NCBI GenBank assembly: GCA_025345505.1
Contig: JANVCC010009742.1
Span: 2,936,202 to 3,000,201 of the forward strand
Source of the DNA: Todiramphus chloris collaris
Taxonomy: Eukaryota > Chordata > Aves > Coraciiformes > Alcedinidae
DNA: 64,000 bases
Direction: 5' to 3'
The notes beneath the pieces are model-generated. The model worked only from the letters and a program-made list of their open reading frames with translations. It ran no database searches and was not told the origin of the DNA. The stretch's first letter is position 1. Each line of letters starts with the position of its first letter. Of this stretch, positions 43,440 through 52,868 are shown piece by piece. A program made the translations under genes and the position numbers.

Positions 43440-45548
43440 CTAGGTGCGAAAATGATCGCGAATGGTGATGGCCATTGCTTCCGATATCCCGTCCACCTTC
43501 ATCAGATCCTCCACAGCGGCCTGCGATACAGCTTTAGCCGTGCCAAACTGATGAAGCAGTGCACGTTTGCGTGAAGGGCCGATCCCGGCGATCTCATCCA
43601 GCGGATTCTTGACCATTTCCTTCTTGCGCTTGGCGCGGTGCGTGCCGATGGCAAAGCGGTGCGCCTCGTCGCGCAGCCGCTGCAGGAAATACAGGACGGG
43701 ATCGCGCGGCGGCAGGGTGAAGGACTGCTTGCCCTCCATGAAAAACCGCTCGCGCCCGGCATCGCGGTCCACGCCCTTGGCAACGCCGATGGCCGTCACC
43801 TTGTCGGCAATCCCCATCTCCTGCAGAATGCCGCGCACCGCGCTCATCTGGCCCTGGCCGCCGTCGATCAGGATGATGTCAGGCCATGCGGGGAAGGCAT
43901 CGGACTCCTCGTCGAATTCATCGATCTCCTCATCCGCCGGTGCATCCGGCATGTCCTTGTTCTCCGGCGTGCCGTGTTCCTTGACGAGGCGGCTGAACCG
44001 GCGCTCGATCACTTCGCGCATCATGCCGAAATCGTCGCCCGGCGTGATCTCCGTCGAGCGGATATTGAACTTGCGGTACTGGTTTTTGACAAACCCCTCC
44101 GGCCCCGCGACGATCATGCCGCCGATGGCATTGGTGCCCATGATGTGGGAGTTGTCGTAGACCTCAATGCGGCGCGGTGTCTTTTCCAGACCGAAGGTTT
44201 CGGCGACCCCCTTGAGCAGGCGCGACTGCGACGAGGTCTCGGCCAGCTGGCGGCCAAGCGCCTCGCGGGCATTGCTGAGCGCGTGTTCGACAAGATCCTT
44301 CTTCTCGCCGCGCTGCGGCACGGTGATCGTCACCTTGCGGTCGGATTTCGCCGTCAGGGCAACACCGAGCAGTTCCTGATCCTCCACCGTTTCCGACAGC
44401 ATGATCAGCGAGGGGCAGGGCTTGTCGTCGTAGAACTGCGCCAGAAAGGCCCCGAGCACCTCGGCGCTCGACAGCGACGAATCGGCCTTGGGATAATAGG
44501 CGCGGTTGCCCCAGTTCTGGCCCGTGCGGAAGAAGAACACCTGAATGCAGGTGGTGCCGCCATCCTGATAGATGGCAAAGACATCGGCCTCTTCAACCGA
44601 TTGCGGGTTGATGCCCGAATGCGACTGGACGTGGGAGAGAGCAGACAGGCGGTCGCGATAGACCGCCGCGCGCTCGAAATCGAGTTCGGCGGAGGCTTCG
44701 CGCATGGCATCGGACAGATGGGTTTTCACCGCCTGGCTCTTGCCGGACAGAAACGCCTTGGTCTCGGTGACCAGCTCGTCATAATCCGCTTCGCTGATTT
44801 CACCGGTGCAGGGACCCGAGCAGCGCTTGATCTGGTAGAGCAGGCACGGACGCGTGCGGTTTTCGTAGAACGAATCGGTGCAGGTGCGCAGCAGGAAGGC
44901 GCGTTGCAGCGCGTTGATCGTGCGCCCGACAGCACCCGCCGAGGCAAAGGGGCCGAAATAATCGCCCTTCGAGGAGCGGGCACCGCGATGCTTGAAAATG
45001 CCCGGTGCCAGCCGCCGGTCGGTCTGCTTGGGCGCCGTCAGCAGGATATAGGGAAACGACTTGTCGTCCCGCATCAGAACATTAAAGCGCGGGCGCAAGC
45101 GCTTGATGAGATTCGCTTCCAGCAGCAGCGCTTCGGTCTCGGTGCGGGTGACGACGAATTCCATTTTCATGGTTTCGCGGATCATGCGGGCGATGCGGTT
45201 GTTGTGGCCCTGACCGCGTGCATAGTTGGAAACGCGCTTCTTCAGGTTGCGGGCCTTGCCCACATAGAGCACATCGCCGTCCCCGTTGAACATGCGGTAG
45301 ACACCGGGCTTGTTGGGCAGGCGCTTGACCAGTTCGCCAATAACATCGGCACCGCTGGTTCCGTCGCTTTCGACGCTGGAATCCCATTCGATCGCATTGA
45401 TCAGCGCGGCGACATCGCGGATCGGCTCGCTGTTTTCCTCGGCGAGCGGACCGTCGTCATCCAGCATCACATCGCTATCCTCCGCGTTCCCGTCGGGGGA
45501 AAGCGGCGGGGCCGGATCGATTGCCGGATGATTGCGTGCGTTGGTCAT
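43440..45548 (-). CDS. uvrC: UvrABC system protein C
   Basis: This 702-residue nuclease makes both incisions in nucleotide excision repair. ATG 45548 overlaps the preceding SDR stop by 4 nt. An acidic, poorly conserved N-terminal extension (about 75 residues) precedes the GIY-YIG domain ([23 protein letters not shown]). The UVR motif, the RNaseH-like domain ([29 protein letters not shown]) and two C-terminal helix-hairpin-helices follow. The low-complexity Asp/Glu insert near residue 530 is a lineage feature. Confidence 0.96.
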   Translation of the reverse strand: MTNARNHPAIDPAPPLSPDGNAEDSDVMLDDDGPLAEENSEPIRDVAALINAIEWDSSVESDGTSGADVIGELVKRLPNKPGVYRMFNGDGDVLYVGKARNLKKRVSNYARGQGHNNRIARMIRETMKMEFVVTRTETEALLLEANLIKRLRPRFNVLMRDDKSFPYILLTAPKQTDRRLAPGIFKHRGARSSKGDYFGPFASAGAVGRTINALQRAFLLRTCTDSFYENRTRPCLLYQIKRCSGPCTGEISEADYDELVTETKAFLSGKSQAVKTHLSDAMREASAELDFERAAVYRDRLSALSHVQSHSGINPQSVEEADVFAIYQDGGTTCIQVFFFRTGQNWGNRAYYPKADSSLSSAEVLGAFLAQFYDDKPCPSLIMLSETVEDQELLGVALTAKSDRKVTITVPQRGEKKDLVEHALSNAREALGRQLAETSSQSRLLKGVAETFGLEKTPRRIEVYDNSHIMGTNAIGGMIVAGPEGFVKNQYRKFNIRSTEITPGDDFGMMREVIERRFSRLVKEHGTPENKDMPDAPADEEIDEFDEESDAFPAWPDIILIDGGQGQMSAVRGILQEMGIADKVTAIGVAKGVDRDAGRERFFMEGKQSFTLPPRDPVLYFLQRLRDEAHRFAIGTHRAKRKKEMVKNPLDEIAGIGPSRKRALLHQFGTAKAVSQAAVEDLMKVDGISEAMAITIRDHFRT

Positions 45549-46426
45549 TCTGCCATTCCCGTGACATCCGGCGTCTCCCACGCCAGATGCTGCCCGCCAT
45601 CCAGGGCAATCATTTGCCCGGTGATGGAGCGCGTCTGCCAGAGATAGCGGATCGTGTTGCCGAATTCTGCCAGATCGGGCCCGTGTTTCAACAGCAGGCC
45701 GTCAACTTGTTGTTCAAAATCGATTCTCTCCTGACGTTCGCCCTGCATGGTCGGGCCCGGACCGATGGCATTGACCCGGATATGCGGGGCCAGCGCCTGC
45801 GCCATGGTCTGGGTCGCGGCCCACAATGCGGCCTTCGACAGGGTGTAGGAGGTGAATTTCGGCGTGAGTCTCCACACGCGCTGGTCGATAATATTGACGA
45901 TGAGGCCGTTCTCCCCGTCGGGAAGCGCTGATTTCATCGCATCCGCCAGCAGGACCGGGGCCTTCACGTGCACGGCGAAATGCCTGTCCCAGACGCTGTT
46001 GTCGAAATTGCCGAACCCGTCGTCATGAAAGATCGACGCATTGTTGACAAGAATTTCCACCGGACCGAGCGCATCCTCGGCGCTGCCGATCAGGCCGCGA
46101 ACCGCGTCGCCGTCGGTCAGATCCGCCTGGACCACCGCCGCGGTGCCTCCGGCCGCCTCTACTGCACGCAGCAGAGCTTGACCCTCTTCGAGCGAATGAT
46201 TGCAATGAATAGCCACAGCAAAACCGTTGGCGGCAAGATTCTCTACAATCGCCTTACCAACGCGCCTTGCGCCGCCTGTGACAAGGGCAACGGTCTTATC
46301 TCTGTGCAAATGGCTCTCCCAATCCTGCGATTCATGCTCGAATATAGGGACGATATCGGCAAAGCGCGAGGGTTTGGCGGCATCTGCACTGACAAATGAG
46401 AAATACCAGTTATTCATCTCATTCAT
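45545..46426 (-). CDS. Short-chain dehydrogenase, pteridine-reductase-like
   Basis: This is a 293-residue protein. An N-terminal extension of about 40 residues precedes the Rossmann loop [14 protein letters not shown]. The arginine-rich loop, [11 protein letters not shown] in place of NNAG, a Y-x-x-x-K in SYTLSKAAL and the end LDGGQHLAW resemble folate/pteridine reductase SDRs (PTR1/FolM group). The start is uncertain: ATG 46426, ATG 46417 or later. It precedes uvrC with a 4-nt overlap. Confidence 0.85.
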   Translation of the reverse strand: MNEMNNWYFSFVSADAAKPSRFADIVPIFEHESQDWESHLHRDKTVALVTGGARRVGKAIVENLAANGFAVAIHCNHSLEEGQALLRAVEAAGGTAAVVQADLTDGDAVRGLIGSAEDALGPVEILVNNASIFHDDGFGNFDNSVWDRHFAVHVKAPVLLADAMKSALPDGENGLIVNIIDQRVWRLTPKFTSYTLSKAALWAATQTMAQALAPHIRVNAIGPGPTMQGERQERIDFEQQVDGLLLKHGPDLAEFGNTIRYLWQTRSITGQMIALDGGQHLAWETPDVTGMAE

Positions 46427-46810
46427 GGCATTTTCGCCAGATGAAGGTGCGTATAGCCACGAAAATCGGCCGAGAAATGCAAGAATAATGCAGAGTTTAA
46501 GTATCGGTTAAGTATACTATATTGAAATCGACGGATTGCGGACTTTTCAATAAAATTTTCTCAAATATTTCGTAAAATCTATTTTGTCGTACTATTTTTA
46601 CGCCGTTGAAATCATTGGCTAATTCAAAATGTTGCATAATGAACACATCGCATTTCTGCCATTTTCTCGACAGTTTCTTTTCACAGTCTGGCGCGAGTGC
46701 CGCCACAATGAGAAGCGAATGTTCCTCTCGTTCAGCGGACGCAACTTTTGGTTCATCCCCCCGACCAAGTGCCCGCTCCGTGTAGAAGAGTTTAAAAAAA
46801 GGAGATTGCC
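46427..46810. other. AT-rich divergent intergenic region before the porin gene
   Basis: These 384 bases separate the SDR and porin genes. Tandem TTAAGTAT-like units and a TATACT box (46513-46518) lie about 290 nt before the porin, and AAAAAAAGGAG just before its ATG makes a strong RBS. The length suggests a long leader or regulatory region for an abundant outer-membrane protein. No coding frame is supported. Confidence 0.55.
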
Positions 46811-47452
46811 ATGCGCACTCTTAAGACAATGATCCTCGCTTCGGCGGCTGTGCTGACGCTCTCCGCCCCCGTTCTCGCTGCTGACGTCATCACCGAACAG
46901 GCTCCTGCGCCTGAAGCTGCATACCAGGCGCCCCAGGCCGATTGGTCTGGTGCATATCTCGGTGTTTACGGCGGTTATGGCTGGAACAAGAACAAGACCA
47001 GTGTTGGCAAGCTCGATGCCGACGGCCTGAAGGGTGGCGCTTACGGCGGCTACAACCTGCAGAACGGCCAGTTCGTATACGGTGCTGAAGGCGACATCGG
47101 CTACTCCGGTGCCAAGGAAAACAACTTCGGCTACAAGGCCAAGCAGGGCGTAGAAGGTTCTATCCGTGCCCGTGCCGGTATCGCTCTTGATCCGGTCCTG
47201 CTCTACGGTACAGGCGGTGTTGCCATTACCGACAGCAAGCTGTCCGGTCCTCTCGGCAGCGAAAGCAAGACCCACGTCGGCTGGACAGCCGGTGCCGGTG
47301 CAGAAGCCAAGATCACCCAGAACATCGTTGGCCGCGTTGAATATCGCTACACCGACTTTGGCAAGAAGGACTATGATCTGGGCGGCATCGACAGCGTATC
47401 GAACAAGATCACCACGAACGAAGTTCGCGTTGGTGTTGGCTACAAGTTCTAA
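46811..47452 (+). CDS. Omp25/Omp31 family outer-membrane protein
   Basis: This 213-residue beta-barrel has a signal peptide ending PVLAAD. After a Pro/Ala linker, WSGAYLGVYGGYGWN opens the barrel, with alternating aromatic strands through VGRVEYRYTDFG and the terminal phenylalanine of an outer-membrane signature (GVGYKF). It belongs to the small surface porin-like proteins abundant in Brucella and relatives. The strong RBS and terminator suggest high expression. Confidence 0.93.
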   Translation: MRTLKTMILASAAVLTLSAPVLAADVITEQAPAPEAAYQAPQADWSGAYLGVYGGYGWNKNKTSVGKLDADGLKGGAYGGYNLQNGQFVYGAEGDIGYSGAKENNFGYKAKQGVEGSIRARAGIALDPVLLYGTGGVAITDSKLSGPLGSESKTHVGWTAGAGAEAKITQNIVGRVEYRYTDFGKKDYDLGGIDSVSNKITTNEVRVGVGYKF

Positions 47453-47470
47453 TCTGGACTTGACCTCCAG

Positions 47471-47503
47471 AAAAAGCCGGGCAGGAAACTGCCCGGCTTT
47501 TTT
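47471..47503. terminator. Bidirectional terminator porin/GST
   Basis: AAAAAGCCGGGCAG pairs with CTGCCCGGCTTTTT around a GAAA tetraloop; T-runs exist on both strands, serving the convergent porin and GST genes. Confidence 0.95.
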
Positions 47504-47515
47504 GTTGTTCCGGAT

Positions 47516-48112
47516 TTACTTCGGCAGCAGTGCCGCAAGCTCGGGATGCAGTTCTTCGAACCGCTTCTGCCAGCGCTTGAGTTTCGAACGGCCCTTTTCC
47601 CATTTGCCTTCGAACCGCAGGGTCGCATAGGCGAGGGCGGCGGCCAGCGCGATATGGCCGCCATGCAGCTTCTTGCCGAGGCGCGGCGGCGCCGCATTGA
47701 GATAGTCGAGCACGCGGATCGCCTTGGCCCACTGCCAGTCGAGCCACGGCTGATGGATTTTTTCTTCCGGATGGAAGCGCCGCTCATAGACATGGGCAAG
47801 CAGGACATCGCACAGGCCGTCCGCAACGGATTCCAGCTGTTCCGCCTCCAGCCGCTTTTCGGCATTGCGCGGGAAAATCTTGTTGCCCGACACGCGGTTG
47901 AAATACTGGGTGATGACGCGGCTGTCGTAGAGCGCCTTGCCGTCGTCGAGAATGAGTGTCGGAATCTTGCCGAGCGGATTGGCGTTGATCAGTTCAGCCG
48001 GGGCCGTATTGGTGTCCACGAGGACACTTTCAATCGGAATGCCGGCGTAATGGGCAGCCATGCGCACCTTGGTGCTGTAGGGCGAGGCGGGGGAATACAG
48101 AACTTTCGTCAC
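47516..48112 (-). CDS. Glutathione S-transferase family protein
   Basis: This protein has 198 residues from GTG 48112, chosen because AGGAG lies 8 nt upstream; the longer frame starts with TTG. The thioredoxin-like N-domain carries LYSPASPYSTKVRM, NPLGKIPTLILDDG and YDSRVITQYF, the glutathione-site D/E-S turn. The C-domain is helical. The function is general conjugation or peroxide handling; the substrate is unknown. Confidence 0.87.
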   Translation of the reverse strand: MTKVLYSPASPYSTKVRMAAHYAGIPIESVLVDTNTAPAELINANPLGKIPTLILDDGKALYDSRVITQYFNRVSGNKIFPRNAEKRLEAEQLESVADGLCDVLLAHVYERRFHPEEKIHQPWLDWQWAKAIRVLDYLNAAPPRLGKKLHGGHIALAAALAYATLRFEGKWEKGRSKLKRWQKRFEELHPELAALLPK

Positions 48113-48195
48113 GATGACGCTCCTCGGTTGACGATTCGATGGCAAACGGTAAACGCCCGGCGGCTTTTCGCAAAGCGTTCAGATCAGATTGACAA

Positions 48196-48356
48196 CACCC
48201 CCCTCTGTCCTACCGGACATCTCCCCCACAAGGGGGGAGATCACATCGACATCAATGATTTCAGGAAACATTCAACCGTTCAAGATTGGATGAAACGATA
48301 GTGAAGGCTGATCTCCCCCCTTGTGGGGGAGATGGGCGGCAGCCCAGAGGGGGGTG
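48196..48356. repeat. Long inverted repeat of a second type
   Basis: The 47-bp arms 48196-48242 and 48310-48356 are inverted copies built on ATCTCCCCCCTTGTGGGGGA and CACCCCCCTCTG. They match except for about six positions in the middle (around 48209-48219). A 67-base spacer separates them. The element sits between the GST and RNase T2 genes, ending 11 nt from the RNase T2 stop. Each arm itself contains a short C-run/G-run hairpin. Confidence 0.9.
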
Positions 48357-48366
48357 ATCGGCAGCT

Positions 48367-49116
48367 CTACCGCGTTCCCGGCATGTCGACGGAGCGTCGG
48401 CGGCAAGAGGAGCGGTCCACCTCCGGGCAACTGCGGAACTGCAGGTCCTTGGTCAGGCAGACGCGCACCTCGCGCAGGTATGTGCTGTCGCAGGTGACGG
48501 AGACCGCATCCCGCGTCATTCCCGGATTGGCCGCGACAAAGGCCTGTTCGACAAGTTGCGGATTGACGGGCGCCCGCTGGGTGGGCTGGCTATAGGCGGA
48601 CGGGATGGCGACGCGCGATACCGCCTGCCGCATCACGGAAAAATAGTCTTTCTGCGTCAATCCGGTGCAGGTGCCGTGCTTGCGCCATTCGTAGGTGACG
48701 AGCCCGGCGGACGGCATGATGTCGGAAATCTGCCTGGCCTGGCTGAACGGTACGTCGCGCGGCTCGTCGGTGGTGCAGTCCTGCGGATAGCCCTGTTCAT
48801 ATTGCGGCCAGAGCCCGTGCACGACGAAGCCATAGGGGCGTCCTGTCGAGCATTGCTGCCGGTTGGCATTCGAGCCCTCGGCGGCGCAATAGCTGGGCGA
48901 CCAGGACAATGCGAGAACGTAGAAATCAAAACCGCTGCCCGCCGGCACGGATGCGGCGGGCGCGCCGGTTGTCTGGCGTTCGCCCGCGGCAATCACCCCG
49001 GGCGTCTGCGAGGGAACAAGACTTTCGCGCGGCTGCTGCTCACGCAGATAGGTCAGTACCGACACGCCGAGAAGCGCTGCAAACAGGGCATAGCGCGCCA
49101 GGCTGCCGAGCTGCAT
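48367..49116 (-). CDS. Ribonuclease T2 family protein
   Basis: This 249-residue protein has an N-terminal hydrophobic anchor or signal (residues 5-24) and a linker rich in Pro/Ala. The RNase T2 domain has both active-site segments: CAS I FVVHGLWPQYE and CAS II EWRKHGTC. Nine or more cysteines support disulfides. It should cleave RNA in the periplasm or outside the cell. The next gene on the strand, 13 nt upstream, also encodes an exported cysteine-containing protein. Confidence 0.93.
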   Translation of the reverse strand: MQLGSLARYALFAALLGVSVLTYLREQQPRESLVPSQTPGVIAAGERQTTGAPAASVPAGSGFDFYVLALSWSPSYCAAEGSNANRQQCSTGRPYGFVVHGLWPQYEQGYPQDCTTDEPRDVPFSQARQISDIMPSAGLVTYEWRKHGTCTGLTQKDYFSVMRQAVSRVAIPSAYSQPTQRAPVNPQLVEQAFVAANPGMTRDAVSVTCDSTYLREVRVCLTKDLQFRSCPEVDRSSCRRRSVDMPGTR

Positions 49117-49129
49117 CAGCGGTCACGGA

Positions 49130-49579
49130 TCATTTCAGGCTGCGGCAGCTGCCATTGTAAACGTTCCAGCGGTCGAACCCGGCCACGCAGAACTCGACAT
49201 TGTTGCCGATGGAAGCGTAACCCAAGCCTTCTTCGACCACATACCAGACTGGACGCTGCCTGCCATCGGAGAGATGAGCGGTCGCCTGGCAATAATAGCG
49301 CGGGACGGCCGACATTTCCGGATTGCGGCTCGGCTCATAGCGCTGCTGATGAACGTCGCTGAAATCCTGGATTGCCACCTGCTGCAGGCCCGGCACGTGA
49401 TGCACCTGATAGGAGAACCGGTTGACGATGCGATTGAGGACACCGGATTTGCCGCAGGTGTCGTCATAGGTCTGGCTGGGCGCGCGTTGCAGGAAATCGG
49501 CGGAAAACGCCGGAACGGCGGACGAAATTGCCAATGCAGCGCCAAGGGTCGTGGCGAGAAGGGTGGAAACGCGTGCCAT
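49130..49579 (-). CDS. Exported cysteine-containing protein of unknown function
   Basis: This protein has 149 residues from ATG 49579 (GGAG about 10 nt upstream; a GTG at 49588 is the alternative). The signal peptide ends AFSAD near residue 27. Four cysteines are in the mature part, including Cys42 and Cys145. The region PVWYVVEEGLGYASIGNNVEFCVAGFD is aromatic-rich. No known domain is recognised. It lies immediately upstream of the RNase T2 gene, so the two exported proteins are likely co-expressed. Confidence 0.75.
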   Translation of the reverse strand: MARVSTLLATTLGAALAISSAVPAFSADFLQRAPSQTYDDTCGKSGVLNRIVNRFSYQVHHVPGLQQVAIQDFSDVHQQRYEPSRNPEMSAVPRYYCQATAHLSDGRQRPVWYVVEEGLGYASIGNNVEFCVAGFDRWNVYNGSCRSLK

Positions 49580-49639
49580 AGGGGTCACTCTCCATGAGGT
49601 ATCGATTTGCGACCAATGTCGGACAGCCGATGCGCGCGG

Positions 49640-50500
49640 TCAAGCACCAACTTGCTCGCCGCGGATCCAATCGACGGTGAAACCGGCATTCTGCCCGTCA
49701 CTGAGGACTTTTGACAACGCCGGGAAAACGCTGCGCAGCTCGCCCTCCAGCGTGAAAGGCGGATTGACGATGATCATGCCGGTGCCATCGAGCCGCGGTT
49801 CCGGCGAGGGCGTTCGAATCATCAGCTCCGCGCGCAGGATTTTGGGAATGCCGGTATCGTGCAGGAGGGAGGCGAAACGCTTGACCTCCTGGCGGTCCTT
49901 GACCGGATACCAGAAGGCATAGGTGCCGCCGGCAAAACGCCGGTGCGCCTTGACCAGGCCTTCCGCCAGGCGGTCGAATTCCCCGCCGATTTCGAACGGC
50001 GGGTCGACGAGGATGAGGCCGCGCTTTTCCTTGGGCGGCAGGTGGGCGCCCAGCGCCAGCCAGCCGTCCAGCTGTGTCACGCGCACCTGCACGTCGCCTT
50101 CGAACACCTCGGCAAGGAGCCGGGCATCGTCCGGATGCAGTTCAAGTGCCGACAGCCGGTCCTGCTTGCGCAGCAAGTGCCGCACGATCAGCGGCGAACC
50201 GGGATAGTGGCGGATGGCGCCATCGGGATTTTCGGCGCGCACAATGTCCAGATAGGGCTGGATGAGGCCGGCGACATCCGTATCCAGTTTGGCCTCGAGC
50301 AGGCGGCCGATGCCGCTCTGCCATTCGCCTGTCTTGCCCGCTTCCGTTCCCTTGAGATCATAGCGGCCGATACCCGCATGGGTATCGATGACGCGAAAGC
50401 CATGGTCCTTGCGCTGCATATAGAGCACAATCCGCGTCAGGATAATGTGTTTGACGACATCGGCGAAATTGCCGGCGTGATAGGCGTGACGGTAGTTCAT
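49640..50500 (-). CDS. rlmJ: 23S rRNA (adenine2030-N6)-methyltransferase RlmJ
   Basis: This 286-residue SAM-dependent enzyme starts with the diagnostic NYRHAYHAGNFADVVKH. It has the DTHAGIGRYDL loop and the amino-methyltransferase catalytic motif DPPFE, and ends with MIIVNPPF. It modifies A2030 of 23S rRNA. It is divergent from the FMN reductase gene by 82 nt. Confidence 0.95.
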   Translation of the reverse strand: MNYRHAYHAGNFADVVKHIILTRIVLYMQRKDHGFRVIDTHAGIGRYDLKGTEAGKTGEWQSGIGRLLEAKLDTDVAGLIQPYLDIVRAENPDGAIRHYPGSPLIVRHLLRKQDRLSALELHPDDARLLAEVFEGDVQVRVTQLDGWLALGAHLPPKEKRGLILVDPPFEIGGEFDRLAEGLVKAHRRFAGGTYAFWYPVKDRQEVKRFASLLHDTGIPKILRAELMIRTPSPEPRLDGTGMIIVNPPFTLEGELRSVFPALSKVLSDGQNAGFTVDWIRGEQVGA

Positions 50501-50582
50501 GGCCCTGCTTGTTTCACGATGTTGGTGCTATCGCAAGCATCTCGCTATGCTGATTGTCAAATTGATTCCCGAAGGTCTTCCA

Positions 50583-51113
50583 ATGACAAAACTTCTCGCC
50601 ATGTCCGGCAGCCTGCGCGCCGTTTCCATGAACAAGTCGGTGCTGGAAGCCTGCAGTCAATTGGTACCCGCCGGTGTCAGCGTGGCGCTTTATGCGGGGC
50701 TGGCGGGGTTGCCGCCCTTCAATCCCGATCTCGACGGCGACAACCCGCCCAAGAAGATTGTGGCGTTGCGCAAGCAGGTCGGTGCGGCGGATGGTCTGAT
50801 CATTTCCTGTCCGGAATATGCCCATGGCATTCCCGGCAGCTTCAAGAACATGCTGGATTGGCTCGTGTCGTGCATCGAATTCCCGGGAAAGCCGGTGCTT
50901 CTGATCAATACTTCGCCGCACTCGGAGCGCATCACGCCGCTTCTCATGGAAGTCCTGATGACGATGTCGGCGCATGTGGTCACGAGTGCGTCGCTCACCC
51001 TGCCGCTCAAGGGCAAGAAGCTGGACGCGGACGGCATCGCCAAAAGCGCGGAATTCGGTGCGCCGCTGCGCGCGGGTCTTGCCAGTTTTGTCGACGGTAT
51101 CAATGCCGTTTAG
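50583..51113 (+). CDS. NADPH-dependent FMN reductase family protein
   Basis: This protein has 176 residues from ATG 50583 (GAAGG upstream); an in-frame upstream extension is not supported. The flavodoxin-like fold has AMSGSLRAVSMNKS for the FMN phosphate and SCPEYAHGIPGSFKNMLDWL, the family signature. It probably reduces FMN, quinones or azo compounds. It is followed on the same strand by a DMT permease after 102 nt. Confidence 0.88.
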   Translation: MTKLLAMSGSLRAVSMNKSVLEACSQLVPAGVSVALYAGLAGLPPFNPDLDGDNPPKKIVALRKQVGAADGLIISCPEYAHGIPGSFKNMLDWLVSCIEFPGKPVLLINTSPHSERITPLLMEVLMTMSAHVVTSASLTLPLKGKKLDADGIAKSAEFGAPLRAGLASFVDGINAV

Positions 51114-51215
51114 AACTTCTCATTTTAAAGATGAGATTATCGAATTTGCCTTATGACCCAAATGTGTCATTGAGCGCGGAGAGCACGCGCATTTCGGGCG
51201 TGCCGGGGTCTGATC

Positions 51216-52058
51216 ATGTCCGGAACGGTTGTTCTCATTGTCCTGTTTGCCGCATTCCTGCATGCAAGCTGGAATGCTGTCGTCAAATCCGAGGGCGATA
51301 AATTCCTCAACACCGTCGTGGTCGTGACTTCGGCGGGGGTGATCGCCATGGTCTGCCTGCCGTTCCTGCCGGTACCGGCGCGCGAAAGCTGGCCGTTTCT
51401 GGCGGCATCGGGCGTGGTCCAGCTCATCTATCTCGCGCTTGTCGCGGCGGCCTACCGCAGCGGCGACATGAGCCAGGCCTATCCCATCATGCGCGGCACG
51501 GCGCCGCTCTTCGTCGCCATTGCCAGCGGTCCGCTGGTCGGCGAATTCCTGTCGGCGCAGAAATGGTCGGGCATTGCACTGATCTGCTGCGGCGTGCTGG
51601 TGCTGGCGCTGGAGGCGCGGCGGCGGGCAGGGGCCAACCGCGCCACGACGGTCTTTGCTTTGATCAATGCTTTGGTCATCGCCACCTACACCCTGATCGA
51701 CGGCATCGGCGTCCGGCATTCCGGCACACCGGCGGCCTATACGATGTGGGTTTTCACCCTCAACGCCATTCCTCTGTTTCTCTGGACCGTCGTGACCCGC
51801 AAGGGCGAGCTCTGGCCGCATTTCCTCAAGCGGACGCGTCTGGCTACGGTCGGCGGCGTCGGCACGCTCGGCTCCTACGGTCTTGCCCTGTGGGCGATGA
51901 CCATGGCCCCGGTTGCAGCCGTGGCCGCCTTGCGCGAAACGTCAATCCTGTTTGCGGTCGCCATCTCCGCCCTGGTTCTCAAGGAGAATGTCGGCGCCAA
52001 GCGCCTGATCGCCGTGGCGCTGATCGCCGCGGGCGCCGCCGTGATGCGCCTTGCCTGA
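51216..52058 (+). CDS. EamA/DMT superfamily permease
   Basis: This 280-residue protein has ten hydrophobic spans in two repeated EamA halves (first half residues 1-135, second 140-280). Typical phrases are HASWNAVVKS at the N-terminus and ALRETSILFAVAISALVLKENVG in the second half. It exports small metabolites; the substrate is unknown. It ends 4 nt from the convergent GST stop. Confidence 0.85.
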   Translation: MSGTVVLIVLFAAFLHASWNAVVKSEGDKFLNTVVVVTSAGVIAMVCLPFLPVPARESWPFLAASGVVQLIYLALVAAAYRSGDMSQAYPIMRGTAPLFVAIASGPLVGEFLSAQKWSGIALICCGVLVLALEARRRAGANRATTVFALINALVIATYTLIDGIGVRHSGTPAAYTMWVFTLNAIPLFLWTVVTRKGELWPHFLKRTRLATVGGVGTLGSYGLALWAMTMAPVAAVAALRETSILFAVAISALVLKENVGAKRLIAVALIAAGAAVMRLA

Positions 52059-52061
52059 CGC

Positions 52062-52709
52062 CTATTTCGGCACCATGTCGAAATAGGGCTTTGCCTCTTC
52101 CAGCGCGCGGGCAAAGGACGGCCGGTTCATCAGGCGATCGCGATAAGCGGTCAGCACGGGATATCCCTCGCCGATCGGCACGGCCATGTCGCCATAGAAC
52201 AGCGCGGGGGAAGCGGCGCAGTCCGCCATCGTATAGGCGTTGCCTGCCGCCCAGGTCCGGCCTTTGAGACGGTCCTCGAGCACATCATAGGCGGTTCGCA
52301 GCTTCTGTCTGGCATGGTCAACGCCCAGCGTATCGTTCTGGCCCGCGGGACGCAGCCTGTCGGTGACGACCTTCTGCATCGGCACATGCACGTGCAGATC
52401 GAAGAAGCGGTCGTAGAAGCGTGTTTCCAGTGCCGGCTCCCGCTCGGAGGGCAAAAGCGGCGTCCTGCCGGGAAAATGCTCGGCGAGATATTCGATGATG
52501 ATGCTGGATTCAGGAACGGTCTGGCCCCGGGCTTCGTCGCGCAAGACCGGAAACTGCCGGATCGGCCACATCTTGCGGAATTCAGCGCTTGCCTCTTCGT
52601 TCATGAAATCGACCATGCAGGGCTCGAAGGGCGTGTCGTTCTCGTACAGCGCGGTCAGCACTTTCATACAGAACGACGATAGCGGGTGAAAATACAGTTT
52701 CAGTGACAT
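52062..52709 (-). CDS. Glutathione S-transferase family protein
   Basis: This protein has 215 residues from ATG 52709 with GGGAGG 6 nt upstream. The thioredoxin-like N-domain has LYFHPLSSFCMKVLTALYE with an N-terminal cysteine, RQFPVLRDEARGQTVPESSIIIEYL for glutathione binding, and a helical C-domain with AYTMADCAASP. The cysteine near the N-terminus suggests a cysteine-type GST (omega/beta-like thiol transferase). It is the third GST in this window. Confidence 0.87.
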   Translation of the reverse strand: MSLKLYFHPLSSFCMKVLTALYENDTPFEPCMVDFMNEEASAEFRKMWPIRQFPVLRDEARGQTVPESSIIIEYLAEHFPGRTPLLPSEREPALETRFYDRFFDLHVHVPMQKVVTDRLRPAGQNDTLGVDHARQKLRTAYDVLEDRLKGRTWAAGNAYTMADCAASPALFYGDMAVPIGEGYPVLTAYRDRLMNRPSFARALEEAKPYFDMVPK

Positions 52710-52868
52710 TTCGGGCCTCCCATGCAAAGCTTGACCAGTATTCAATACTAAAGTGATTACTTAAGTATCAAGTCCGCTCGCCAGCGTCAAGCGTGGTCGC
52801 GACATTTTGCGTCTGCAGCCGCTATCCAGCCCATTCCGGCGGCGCGAAAACTGCGCTATGGATAGGCC

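Noticed and set aside
41500-43440. Molybdenum-cofactor riboswitch near moaD/moaE
   Set aside because: The genes are internal in an operon with 4-nt gaps, leaving no room for an aptamer.
43638-45647. 669-codon plus-strand frame over uvrC
   Set aside because: It is a mirror of high-GC codon bias; the minus strand carries complete UvrC with all motifs.
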